A stretch of 64,000 nucleotides of DNA from Cristatella mucedo. Taxonomy: Eukaryota > Bryozoa > Phylactolaemata > Cristatellidae. Every line of letters begins with the position of its first letter. The stretch's first letter is position 1. Of this stretch, positions 51,780 to 64,000 are shown piece by piece. The position numbers and the translations under genes are program-made. The stretch is taken from NCBI GenBank assembly GCA_009760855.2, contig WPIO01000017.1, forward strand, positions 372,001 to 436,000, read 5' to 3'. Below the pieces are notes generated by a model. The model searched no databases, was not told the DNA's origin, and saw only the letters and a program-made list of their open reading frames with translations.

Positions 51780-52925
51780 TCATTTCAGGAGCGGCATCCT
51801 ACTGTGAGTGGTCCCTTGCGGTTCTCCATTTATACGCAACCTCTGGGAAAAGTGATTAAGGCCCATGGAATAGGATATCACTTTTAAGCAGACAATGCTC
51901 AGTTGTATTTGTCGTTCAAACCATCGGAATCTGCTGCAGCAACTGAGAGACTAAATGCTTGCATTGCCGATACTCGATCCTGGATGTCGGAAAACTTCCT
52001 GAAATTAAATGGTGATAAAACCGAACTGCTGCTCATAGGACACCCTAAACGTGTGGCTAGATTAAAGGGCTTTGGTCTTCCAATAGGTGATGCAATTGTA
52101 AGACCATCACCACGTGCTCGAAATTTAGGTGTCGTTTTCGAAAGCTGCCTCAATTTTAAAAGCTTCATTCAGAAGACTGCTTCTACAGATAACCATCACG
52201 TCTGATCCCTATCCAAGATGAGGAGCTGTCTCCCGCAGTTGCTTGTAAAAAATTTAACTAGCTCCTTAGTTCTGTCTCGGCTTGATTATTGCAATTCCTT
52301 ATTGGCTGGGCTGCCAAAGAAAGCAACTAGGCCACTGCAGCTGACTATGAATATGGCTGCAAGGCTAGTCTTCAAGTCCCATAAGTTTGAGCACGTGTCT
52401 CCTTTGCTAAATGAGCTAGGATGGATGCCCGTTGAGCAACGCATCCAGAGCTAAGTTCTTACGCTGACCCACAAGGCCCGCCACGGCTTGGCTCCTTCGT
52501 ACCAAGCTGAACTGCCGAACCAGTTTCAGCCTGTTCACGCCCTCAGGTTCTGTGTGGACAATAAAATAGCTGTTCCATTCCTCCGCTTAAAGGCCATTGG
52601 CGACCGAAGCTTTAGCTCTGCAGAACCTAGACTGTGGAACTGGCTTCCACAATTCTTACGCATCGACAACTACTCTCCTGCTGCCGAATATGGCTCATCC
52701 TTTTCAGCAGTCCTGAGCTGCTACTTCCATGCTACTCACTACCTCAAATTCTCTCCTGACTCTGCTATGCTCCCCACTTTCTCTATGTTGCGTGAGACGA
52801 AGTCTGTTGGGTACCGAATGCGTACCGAAAGCTGCTTAGGCTGTGAGTGCGCCATACAAAACTCTCCTGCGTAACACCCACCTGGTCTTTATGACTTTGT
52901 GGAGTTACAGACGGAGATACATTAC

Positions 52926-52926
<1 letters not shown>
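51780..52926 (+). mobile_element. LINE B, longest copy
   Basis: Palm relic (GPLRFSIYTQPLGKVIK), catalytic box mutated to F-stop-A-D-N near 51881-51892, then [40 protein letters not shown], and the C-terminal FSSAEPRLWNWLPQF. The 3' end is gagttacagacggagatacattacat. Catalytic YADD is destroyed and several frameshifts are present. Confidence 0.88.
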
Positions 52927-54699
<1,773 letters not shown>

Positions 54700-54985
54700 T
54701 AGTATAATGTAATGTATCTCCGTCTGTAACTCCACAAAGTCATACAGACTATGTTGGTGTTACGCAGGAGAGTTTTGTATAGCGAACTCACAGCCTAAGC
54801 GTCTTTCGGTACGCATTCGGTACCCAACAGACTTCGTCTCACGCAGCAAAGAGAAAGTGGGAAGCATAACAGAGTTAGGAGAACAGTTGAGGTAGTGCGT
54901 AGCATGGAAGTAGCAGCTCAGGACTGCTGAAAAGGATGAGCCATAGTCGGTAGTAGGAGAGTAGTTGTCGTAATAGACTCGTACA
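54700..54985 (-). mobile_element. LINE B 3' end, well conserved
   Basis: (TAATG)n-like tail, then aatgtatctccgtctgtaac and the C-terminal coding relic to the DYGSSFS segment. Confidence 0.88.
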
Positions 54986-55051
54986 TTTGCATACAGTATT
55001 GTATTTCACTATGACTCAGTGAAGCGAGCTCACGGGCAGTGAGCTCTAGAA

Positions 55052-55052
<1 letters not shown>

Positions 55053-55103
<51 letters not shown>

Positions 55104-55203
55104 TATATATATATATACATATATAGAGAGATAGGCAGATGGATAGATATATTATATAAAACGTATATAATATATATATATATTTATATATATATATATT
55201 TAT
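55053..55203. repeat. (TA)n-rich tract
   Basis: Two TA arrays with interruptions. Poly-Tyr/Ile frames are artefacts. Confidence 0.95.
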
Positions 55204-55592
55204 AGGGAGAGAACGAGCGCCGATAAGGTAATCGTTGATGCGACGGTACCGTTCGACAGCAGCGAGGATGTCCTGATTGTGGTGGCCCGGAACGAGACCA
55301 ATAGATATACAGCCGTTGCCCGGTCTTATCTGACAGCTGGCTACCGGTCGGCAGTGGCGAGGCCTTTCGTGGTTGGGGCAGATGGATAGCCAAATAATGA
55401 AGCTTGCCTGGTTGAGCTCGGTATCCCACGCAAGGAAAGAAAGGCAGTGAGGTGCCTCTGTGTCAACGACACCATTACCGGCTCGGAAGCGGTGGACGGG
55501 GAGGCCCGGGTAGCACCCGCGACCCTGGTAGGGCAGGGCACCGCCTGCTAGTGTATATATGCTATTTAAAAATTTCAGCAAATCGTTATATA
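55204..55592. other. Unassigned stretch between TA arrays
   Basis: Minus-strand frames here show no recognised domain. Confidence 0.4.
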
Positions 55593-55600
55593 CTATATAT

Positions 55601-55789
55601 CAGCGGTTCTCAATCTGTGGGTCGCGACCCCTTCGGGGGTCGAACGACCCTTCCACAGGGGTTGCTTAAGACCAACGCGGAAAACACGCATTTCCACATT
55701 TTGCACACGATAGTTTTATGGTTGGGGGTCGCCACAACATGAGAAATTGTATTAAAGGGTCGGGTCATTAGGATGGTTGAGAACCGCTG
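55601..55789. mobile_element. SPIN-like hAT MITE, 189 bp, with perfect 8-bp target duplication
   Basis: Terminal inverted repeats CAGCGGTTCTCAA...TTGAGAACCGCTG, then GGGTCGCGACCCCTTCGGGG and GGTTGGGGGTCGCCACAACA. These match, from memory, non-autonomous SPIN ('Space Invaders') hAT elements. The flanks CTATATAT (55593-55600) and CTATATAT (55790-55797) are identical and fit the hAT target pattern nTnnnnAn. The element is too short to encode a transposase. Confidence 0.85.
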
Positions 55790-57299
<1,510 letters not shown>

Positions 57300-57480
57300 G
57301 GGCCGTAATGGCTCACTAGGTAAAGCGGTTGCTTTTCACGACCTCCGTACCGAGGTCGTGGGTTCGAATCCTGCGGTAGGCAATCCTTTATTGCTACTGC
57401 AAGCTGTGGTGATGCCCGTCGAGGCTCTTCTGTCTCTATACAAAAAGAGGCTGTTAAATCAGCTAGTATTTTTTTTATTT
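57300..57480 (+). mobile_element. SINE2 copy, full length
   Basis: GGCCGTAATGGCTCACTAGG, the CACGACCTCC...GAGGTCGTG arm, GGTTCGAATCC (perfect B-box), CCTTTATTGCTACTGCAAGC, GAGGCTGTTAAATCAGC and a T-rich tail to about 57510. Confidence 0.92.
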
Positions 57481-57519
57481 TATTATATTTATTTTTATAT
57501 CCTCCTTTTATCCTTCGCA

Positions 57520-58360
57520 GCATCGAACACTTTCTATGCTCCCTAGCAGCGTGTATTGGTGTAATTTGCACCTGGATGGCAGAAGACTGTCTCAAACCGA
57601 ATGATCACGACAAAGACAACTAACTAATTATGAGTAAACCAAGTGTTTTTCAGAAAGTAGAAAACCTAAATCTCCACATTGGCTCTACCAACGTATCGTT
57701 GGTAACTTCAGCGAAGTGTCTGGATTTTATCGTCTAATATGATTTGCTCCTTTATGAGCATAGTAGCTCCATTGTCAAGTTGGCCTACTTTCATTTATTT
57801 AGAATTTAAAAATTCCGGCTTAATTACGTACTGACCTGAAAGCCAAGCTGTTCCATGCATTCAATTAATTTCGAACAGACTTCTGTAACTCACTATTTGT
57901 ATGTCTTCCCGCCCCTGCATTATCACGAGTACAGTTGGTACAACAATCTGCTGCTAGACCTACCTGTGATTATTGTCAGAACTACCGAACTACACTACTA
58001 TTAGCCAATCTGCACTGGCTGTACATCAAGCAGCGTATCAAATTCAAGAGATTCTGTCACTCATCATCTTTGGGTCGCTCAATACTCCGGAATGCTCCGG
58101 CAAGCGTACCTACCTGAAATAGCTTAATATCAGACCAGTCGTCGTCGAAACTGCAGCTCTTCTGACTTTGGACAATTACTCGTTCCTCTAGCTGACTTCA
58201 TATCTCTCGGATACCGTGCCTTCAGTTACGATGCTCCCGAAGCTCCGAGCTCGCTATCACAACGACATCCAGTCATCGCCTGATTCGTAGGGATTCAAAC
58301 AGAAGCTGACAACCTACCTGCTCCGGCGGCCTTGGCTCTGTCTAGATATATTTTCCTCGT
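57520..58360 (+). mobile_element. LINE A-type copy, decayed
   Basis: Relics of the [11 protein letters not shown] segment (57570), the HAFVTSRLDFCNSLL segment (57860), LLANLHWLYIKQRIKFK (58000) and FKQKLTTYL-like C-terminus (58290). Many stops. Confidence 0.8.
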
Positions 58361-58578
58361 GTGTAGTTTCGAGTAATGAAACCTTAGTGCGCGTTGAGTC
58401 AAAGGGCAGCGACAACGTTCTTGTGCATAATGTCCCAGTGGAGCTGTCTTTTTTACGTTTTGCTTTGCTTACGTGTGCACAATTGACTGTTCCTAGCTGG
58501 AGGTCTTATTGCCAGCAGTCACAAGTCAGTCGCGTGCTTTTGCATGCTTGCGAAAGCAGGGTACCTCGATTTTTATTA
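58361..58578. other. Unassigned spacer
   Basis: Nothing recognised. Confidence 0.4.
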
Positions 58579-58800
58579 ACTAATAATAATAATGCACTTG
58601 ATAAAGCGCCCTCAGAGAACTCAATCTCTTTCTAGGCGCTTTACATTTCCTGCAAAGGGAAGCGCAATTGAATGGTGAGTAATATCGTGCTTGATAAGCA
58701 AAATGAATATGAACTATTAGCATGAACATGAACTATTGGTAAAGTGACCATGAATATGAACTATTGGTTACATCTTCGCCTTAAGCAATTTTTAAAGCAC
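58579..58800 (-). mobile_element. LINE A 3' end plus short local repeat
   Basis: (AAT)n tail, hairpin AAAGCGCC...GGCGCTTT near 58601-58650, then 3' UTR. 58700-58770 holds three copies of a block like atgaatatgaactattgg. Confidence 0.8.
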
Positions 58801-59740
58801 CTATTATGGAGGTTCTGTCGCTCACTTTTAGCTGGCCCTTTCCTTTTTTTGCTCGAGCCTATTTATGCGAACTACTTCCCCAATCAGGCGACACATTGTT
58901 CCCTCCGCTCCTTCTGACAAGTCACTAAGCTGTGCTTCTCAACCAAGCTTAAATCTTTTGGAGACCATGCCTTCAGTTCGTATGCTCCCGAAGCCCGAAA
59001 TTCACTTTCTACAGGCTTCATGACATCCCCAGTCTTGGCATTTAAAAAAAAGCTAAAAATGTCCCTGTTCCTCACGGCAATTGTTGGGCCTGTGTGAATT
59101 TTCTTTTTTACGTGCCTGCACGTGCTGACACTGTGCATACAGAGCAAAGTTCTTACGCTGACCCATAAAGCCCGCCACGGCTTGGCTCCTTCGTACCTAG
59201 CTGAGCTGCTGCACCAGTTTCAGTCTCTTCGCGCCCTCAGGTCCTGTGTGGACAATAAATTAGCTGTCCCATTCCTCCGCTTAAAGACAGTTGGCGACAG
59301 AAGCTTTAGCTCTGCAGGTCCTAGACTGTGGAACTCGCTTCCACAATTCTTACGCAACGATAACTACTCTCCTACTGCCGACTATGGCACATCCTTTTCA
59401 GCGGTCCTGAGCTGCTACTTCTATGCTACTTATTACCTCAGCTGCTCTCCTGACTGTGCTATGCTTCCCACTTACTCTTTGTTGCGTGAGACGAAGTCTG
59501 TTGGGTACCGAATACGTACCCAAAGCCGCTTAGGCTGTGGGTGCGCTATACAAAACTCTCCTGCGTAACACCCACATGGTCTTTGTGACTTTGTGGAGTT
59601 ACAGACGGAGATGCATTACATTACATGACTACCACTAACCACATTGCCATGGCTCCTTTACAGCATACGTAAAATGCATTGAAAGAGGTCGATTAATCTA
59701 AGGATACTGTATAGATCTGTCCTATTGTTATTATTTGTAA
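58801..59740 (+). mobile_element. LINE A copy interrupted by a LINE B insertion
   Basis: 58801-59140 runs to ctgacactgtgcata. 59627-59740 resumes gactaccactaaccacattg and ends in a decayed hairpin tail. LINE B (59141-59626) sits exactly between 3'-UTR bases that are adjacent in other LINE A copies. Confidence 0.88.
59141..59626 (+). mobile_element. LINE B 3' end inserted in LINE A
   Basis: 148-codon open frame encoding LTLTHKARHGLAPSYLAELL through FSSAGPRLWNSLPQFL to the C-terminus AIQNSPA, then the LINE B tail with (CATTA)n end. Open frame and low divergence suggest a recent insertion. Confidence 0.9.
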
Positions 59741-61159
59741 AGCTTCTCAAAACCAACGACGAACGTTGGCGGCGCTGGCGCTTCGACATGACTGATGTAC
59801 CACCGACAATGGCACAGAAATTAATTTCTTAAGTGCTGTTTACACCAAGTAGAAGCTGGTGCGAAGCAGCTAAATTCAAGCCAAACTCCTCTGTGTGACA
59901 ATCAAAGCACGCGGTCATCTGCCGCCAGCTTGAGACAGTCCGCTGCGCCGAGCGGAGACGGCAAGCGCCGCCGGCGTGGCGGCGGGTTAAACACACTTCT
60001 ACGCTTCGCTCGGTGTCAAGGCCGTCAGGCGGCGGGTTAAACACACTCCTCCACAGCTTCGCTCGGATTCGCCGGCTGAGCCGGCTCAGCCGGCTCAGCC
60101 GGCGGCAGCACGCCAGGCAACCATAATAGGCGTGCATGTTGGGCTGGCTGACAGTGCGTATTCACAAATAATCATTAGCCGCGCTCCGACGCCGTCGGCA
60201 GACGTCCAGTGTCAAGGCCGTCAGTGGATGCTATCCGGACTACCCCGGCGGCATCAGTAAGTAACCTATCTACGGTCGCTCGTCGCAGCTTTACCGACGC
60301 GACTTTGGGCTGGGCGCTGAGCCGCTCTCAGCTCGCCCGGTTAGCGGTTGTGCAAGCCACGTCCACGCAGAGCTTCGCATTCTGCTAGCAAGCCCGTGCG
60401 GATGCCCCGCCCGCCCCGCCCACCAGGTGTGGCTGCTAGGCGTGAGAATCCAAGTGAAGTCGAGCGCACCGGGTGCACAAAATGCGCAGTGATGCTTGCG
60501 AAAGTTCAGGCCCGCGGCCCCATGTGAAGAGACGACTTCAATCGCCAGGCCAACGCACTGGCTTGTACCTCGCTCGACCGGGTTCGCGTCGAGCGTAGGC
60601 AGCGGCGATGCTCGTCTCCGGCGTTTATCTCCGTAATGTAATTCTTCCTCACCTTAGCTCGCTGAGGCGGCCTCGCCTTACGAGCTAGCGACCCCCCCCC
60701 CCTCCGACTGGAGGCAAGCGTTGGTCCGGATGCCCCGTCGTCATCGCTAGCGGGACTGGCAACCGGCAATCCTTCGCAGTAAGCGCACGCTCAACTGGCG
60801 GGAACGCTTGCTGGGTTGCATGGGTTGCCTTGATAAATTGGAAAAATTTCACGACGTCTTCTCCAGACGTCCGGAAGAGGGCGGGCGGCGTCTGTTTAAC
60901 GAGAGACCTGTTCGACAGCAATAGCTCAGTGATCGGGCGATTTCTTGTCTTGCGTCGCAGCAGACCACGGCTCGCGCGCTGGCCGCTCTCGCTCTTCAGC
61001 AGTCAAGACGTCAAGACCCGGCCCACCGGAAGATAACCGCCATAGAGGAATGAAACTCACTCTGGAAAGCAGTGCCAGTTGAAAGGCATCCCGAAAGCGC
61101 CCGAACGACCAGTGACGAACGGCGAGTGAACTTGCGCCACGCTTTACTTATATGCCCAA
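59741..61159. promoter_or_regulatory. CpG-rich region upstream of phosphatase B, possible promoter and 5' exon
   Basis: Contains module copy 2 (60019-60336), paired GC boxes (CCCCGCCCGCCCCGCCC near 60396-60416) and high CpG to 61030. Donor-like GTAAGTAACC at 60257 could pair with the acceptor-like CTGCTTGCAG ending at 63160, placing a non-coding first exon here. Inference from motifs only. Confidence 0.35.
60019..60336. repeat. GC-rich duplicated module, copy 2
   Basis: Direct repeat of 56232-56536 with an expanded CCGGCTCAG unit (60070-60105). A partial extra start (59963-60018) fuses two parts of the module. Confidence 0.9.
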
Positions 61160-61290
61160 ATAAACGGTAATAAATTTACCTAAATATCGGATAAACGGTA
61201 ATAAATTTACCTAAATATCGGATAAACGGTAATAAATTTACCCATATACCAGATAAAATGGTAGTAAATGTACCTATATGCCAAATAAAC
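61160..61290. repeat. Minisatellite, 31-bp unit, four copies
   Basis: Units begin at 61160, 61191, 61222 and 61253 with ATAAACGGTAATAAATTTAC. The first three are almost identical and the fourth has diverged. Confidence 0.95.
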
Positions 61291-62009
61291 GAATGAACGG
61301 TAAACGGCGGTGGCGCCTCTGGAGCGACTCGGCACGAGTGGGGCACTGAGATCCGGCGCCTTGTCGGTTATTCCATATTGTACACACTGCTTTCAACGAA
61401 ATCTTAGCGGGTCTTCAACAACAAGTAGCGATTTCTGCCATTATATACGTGACCCGTAGCAGTATGCGAATTGTAACGCATAGTGGTGGAGTCGGGCGGC
61501 TGGGCGCATAATCACACACCCCCCTCTACGACGGGGCAGCGACCTGGGCCGCCCTCTATTCCTACGCTCTCCAGCCATCACCAATGACAGCATTATGTCT
61601 TAATTCAACTCGAATAACAACGACCGAGTTCGTGTAGAATAAACGCTGCGATTTCTCGCTTTAATATTCTTCATTAATTACTGTTCTAGCTCCGCCTACA
61701 TGAAAACCCTGCGGGTCTTGGCCCTACATTATAATTTTGCAGGTCTCATCCGCCTAGATAAAGATCCTTGCTCCGCCACTGGTGACGCACGCGCTGTATT
61801 GGCTCCTGAGCTCAGGGCATTCCCAACAACACAGCATACATAACCGCTGCTAGTCCCAATAGATTACAGGCAGTAGATAAGTAGATACTAGTGAAGCTGC
61901 ATCATCGAAGTAGCAAGTCGTAGGTACAGCACCGATACACAAACAAATATGGTGACGATAGAAGAGAATACAAACGCAATTAAGAATGCCTTTACCTTAT
62001 TTATTAATA
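61291..62009. other. Unassigned stretch
   Basis: No recognised gene or element. Confidence 0.4.
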
Positions 62010-62680
62010 CTAAAAAGGAATTTGCAATGCGCCTTTTGAGTATGAAATCTCTATCTACGCATTGTGCACATGCTGAAATTGGAGCATGCCAATTAGTGAT
62101 AACACGCTCAGTACCAGCACTCATAAGCGCACAAAGAACAATGCACGTATATCCAGCAAATGATGTGGGAAAGGGTTTGTTTTAGCTTATTTTTAAATGT
62201 CATCAAGTCAGGGGATGTAGTGACCTCAGTTGGTGTGAGTCTCAGGTTTTGGGAGCATACGCGCTAACGACATATTCTCCAGAAGATTTGAGGCTGGTTA
62301 TAGCTAAATGGCTTAAATCAGAAGAGAGAATGGTACGGTACAAAGCCGGATGAGTTTTAAGAAAAAGGCAAAGGTTAGCTGATTCAAGAGCCTCATTTAA
62401 ATAGTGACAGAAGAACCTTGATGACTGTCACCGGCACTTGCAGTGGTCAATAAAGAATTTCCTGCTGAAGGACTCGAACCCACGCCGCGCGTTGTGAAGT
62501 TCGAGTGCCTTGCCACGGGCTCTAGCTCGGATAAGGAGGGATGAGGGATGAGAGGAGCTACAAGTAAGTGACAAAGCCACAATGTCGATGCGCTATTTGC
62601 TTGTTAGGCGGCACAAACCATTCAGCGCTACATAACCGTATCTTAGTTAAAAAACAGGAATACAATACAGGAAGCGCTAA
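62010..62680 (-). mobile_element. LINE A-type copy interrupted by SINE2
   Basis: 62010-62366 carries the 3' end (near 62030), 3' UTR and APK-WNSLP-type C-terminus. 62528-62680 continues upstream coding relics (gtgacaaagccacaatgtcg). The gap is a SINE2. Confidence 0.75.
62367..62527 (-). mobile_element. SINE2 copy nested in LINE A
   Basis: Reverse complement holds GGGTTCGAGTCC (B-box), TTTATTGACCACTGCAAGTG and GGCTCTTGAATCAGC. Confidence 0.8.
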
Positions 62681-63168
62681 TGATCGTGCAGTCAAAATCT
62701 TGACCGATGTAGTGAGCCGCGAACGAAACGTTGCATTACATGCATGCACCGAACTCCAGCTCCAGCTCGATTACCAAGCTACAGCCGTGCGTCCGTTTCG
62801 CTGACGGCCTCCGCGAGTAAGAAAAGAGCGAAAGGGAAATGACCAATGCCATTCTGTTATACACCAAAAGCGCTTATTTAAAATAGTTCGCGATCCCACT
62901 CAAGCATTCGACTAGTTTGCACAGATCGGCTGGAAAGGGCGCTTTAAGGAAACTGGTATTATCTGCAATCATCTGAGAGGCTTACTGCGCACCAACATCA
63001 ACACGATGCTCTGCCAGTTGTACAGCATGTAGAAGTTAGCCCTCTTATTATTGTAAATTAAGTCATATCCAGAGATTAAAGTCGTGAAAGCTGTATTTTC
63101 GCTGCGTACAGGGTTCGCAAATTTCTGTCGGCACTGTGGCTAAAGGTGCTCTGCTTGCAGACCTGACA
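62681..63168. other. 5' flank of phosphatase B
   Basis: No repeat recognised. ggtgctctgcttgcag ending at 63160 is a good 3' splice site eight bases before the ATG. Confidence 0.4.
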
Positions 63169-63897
63169 ATGAGTGAGAGCAAGCTCTTCGCCTTCGACTT
63201 CGACCACACATTGCTGAATGACGACAGCTGCGTGTACATTAAGAAACTAGCGAGCCCTGACGGTCGCTTCCCCGACGACGTTGAATCGAAGTTCAGCGAG
63301 GCCTGCTGGATCGGCTACATGAACGCCATCTTTTCGCACTTGCACTCGCAAGGAGTCTCGGCTGATCGAGTGAGGGCCTGTCTAGAGGAGGTGCCCATGA
63401 CGCCGGGCATGCCCGAGCTCCTGCGCCGCATCCGGGAAGCGAGTGCCGACAACGAGGTCATTGTCATCTCGGACTCCAACTTGCTCTTCATCGAGTGGCT
63501 CTTAGAGTATCATGGTCTGCGGCACCTGATCTCCAGGGTGTACACCAACCCGGCGCGAGTAGAACCGGACGGCTGCCTCAGAACGGAGTTCTACCACGCG
63601 CAGGACTGGTGCGAGCTGTCCACGCTCAACTTCTGCAAGGGGCGAATCTTGCAGGACCACATCAAGGCGAAGCGAGCAAGCGGCACTTCGTATTCTACGG
63701 TTTTCTACGTAGGCGATGGCTTCAACGACTACTGCCCTACCCTTACGCTCGCCCCCACGGATCACGTGTTCCCGAGGAAGACGTTTCGTCTAGCCAAATG
63801 CCTGGAGGGCAACCAGCAGGTCACTGTTAGCAACATCTGGCCTTGGGACTCTGGGCATGACGTCGTTGAGCGCCTCGCTGCCTGTGGCATCCTATGA
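63169..63897 (+). CDS. PHOSPHO2: PHOSPHO1/2-type HAD phosphatase (paralogue B)
   Basis: Same family as the gene at 40931. It has 242 codons and ends in TGA at 63895-63897. Motif I is D10-F-D12-H-T14, motif II VIVIS101-D, the motif III lysine K157 (NFCKG), and motif IV GDGFND at 182-187, so all HAD catalytic residues are present. About half of the positions match paralogue A, including WI.YMN.IF.HLH, VYTNP and WCELST.N.CKG. I start at ATG 63169 because the acceptor-like CTTGCAG ends at 63160 and the motif spacing fits; a longer reading from GTG 63136 would cross that site. Third codon positions are strongly G/C, unlike paralogue A. Substrate is not predictable. The symbol is approximate. Confidence 0.93.
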   Translation: MSESKLFAFDFDHTLLNDDSCVYIKKLASPDGRFPDDVESKFSEACWIGYMNAIFSHLHSQGVSADRVRACLEEVPMTPGMPELLRRIREASADNEVIVISDSNLLFIEWLLEYHGLRHLISRVYTNPARVEPDGCLRTEFYHAQDWCELSTLNFCKGRILQDHIKAKRASGTSYSTVFYVGDGFNDYCPTLTLAPTDHVFPRKTFRLAKCLEGNQQVTVSNIWPWDSGHDVVERLAACGIL

Positions 63898-64000
63898 TGA
63901 GTACTCTGTCTCCCGGCCGCCATTTTGAACTGGCTGCAAGTAGCTCCCTCGACCGCACGGCGCCACGCCCCTCTCAGGTACAGACATACTAAACACACAC
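63898..64000. other. Phosphatase B 3' flank
   Basis: No polyadenylation signal before the window ends. Confidence 0.5.

Noticed and set aside
55030-55581. 183-codon minus-strand frame
   Set aside because: Half of it is TA repeat (poly-Tyr/Ile), and the rest has no recognised domain.
61160-61290. A CRISPR array
   Set aside because: Units are contiguous with no unique spacers, and the genome is metazoan.

Overview
This window is metazoan nuclear DNA. Coding sequence is split by spliceosomal introns, and most of the rest is retroposon debris (LINE 3' ends and tRNA-derived SINEs), microsatellites, one hAT MITE and scattered CpG-rich blocks. A 5.8S rRNA relic at 12915-13013 reads GAAGAGC...GCGTGAATTAATG. 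That resembles lophotrochozoan (mollusc-like) 5.8S more than the vertebrate or arthropod form. A lophotrochozoan, perhaps a mollusc, is therefore my best guess, held with low to moderate confidence.

Region by region. (1) 11-7630, minus strand: a CREB/ATF1-type transcription factor. Its exons join in phase into a 241-residue protein with a kinase-inducible domain (RRPSYR), a glutamine-rich Q2-like domain and a bZIP. Its introns hold GA and CA microsatellites, a SINE and several LINE 3' fragments. A pure (CAG)40 tract lies 1.3 kb beyond its first coding exon. (2) 8-40 kb: no clear multi-exon gene. It holds a 5.8S rRNA pseudogene, a possible 57-residue membrane microprotein (19678-19851, minus), an orphan frameshifted SLC17-like transporter exon (29608-29783, minus), a near-perfect 413-bp tandem duplication (25374-26198), a 260-bp-arm inverted repeat (38355-39097) and many LINE and SINE copies. 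(3) 40931-41674, plus: an intact PHOSPHO1/2-type HAD phosphatase in one coding exon. (4) 41.9-50 kb: LINEs, including the longest reverse-transcriptase copy (43505-45237), and a long TA/TG microsatellite. (5) 50-61 kb: CpG-rich, promoter-like DNA, a duplicated GC-rich module (56232-56536 and 60019-60336) and a SPIN-like hAT MITE (55601-55789) with a perfect 8-bp target-site duplication. (6) 63169-63897, plus: a second PHOSPHO-type phosphatase, a paralogue with much more GC-rich codons.

Two themes stand out. First, LINE A (L2/CR1-like) and the SINE1 family share a 3' terminal stem-loop of about 40 bases. This is the signature of a SINE that borrows its LINE partner's reverse transcriptase, and donor and client are both visible here. 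Second, the PHOSPHO paralogues lie on one strand 22 kb apart with opposite third-codon-position base composition. LINE family letters A-D and SINE1/SINE2 are my own labels.
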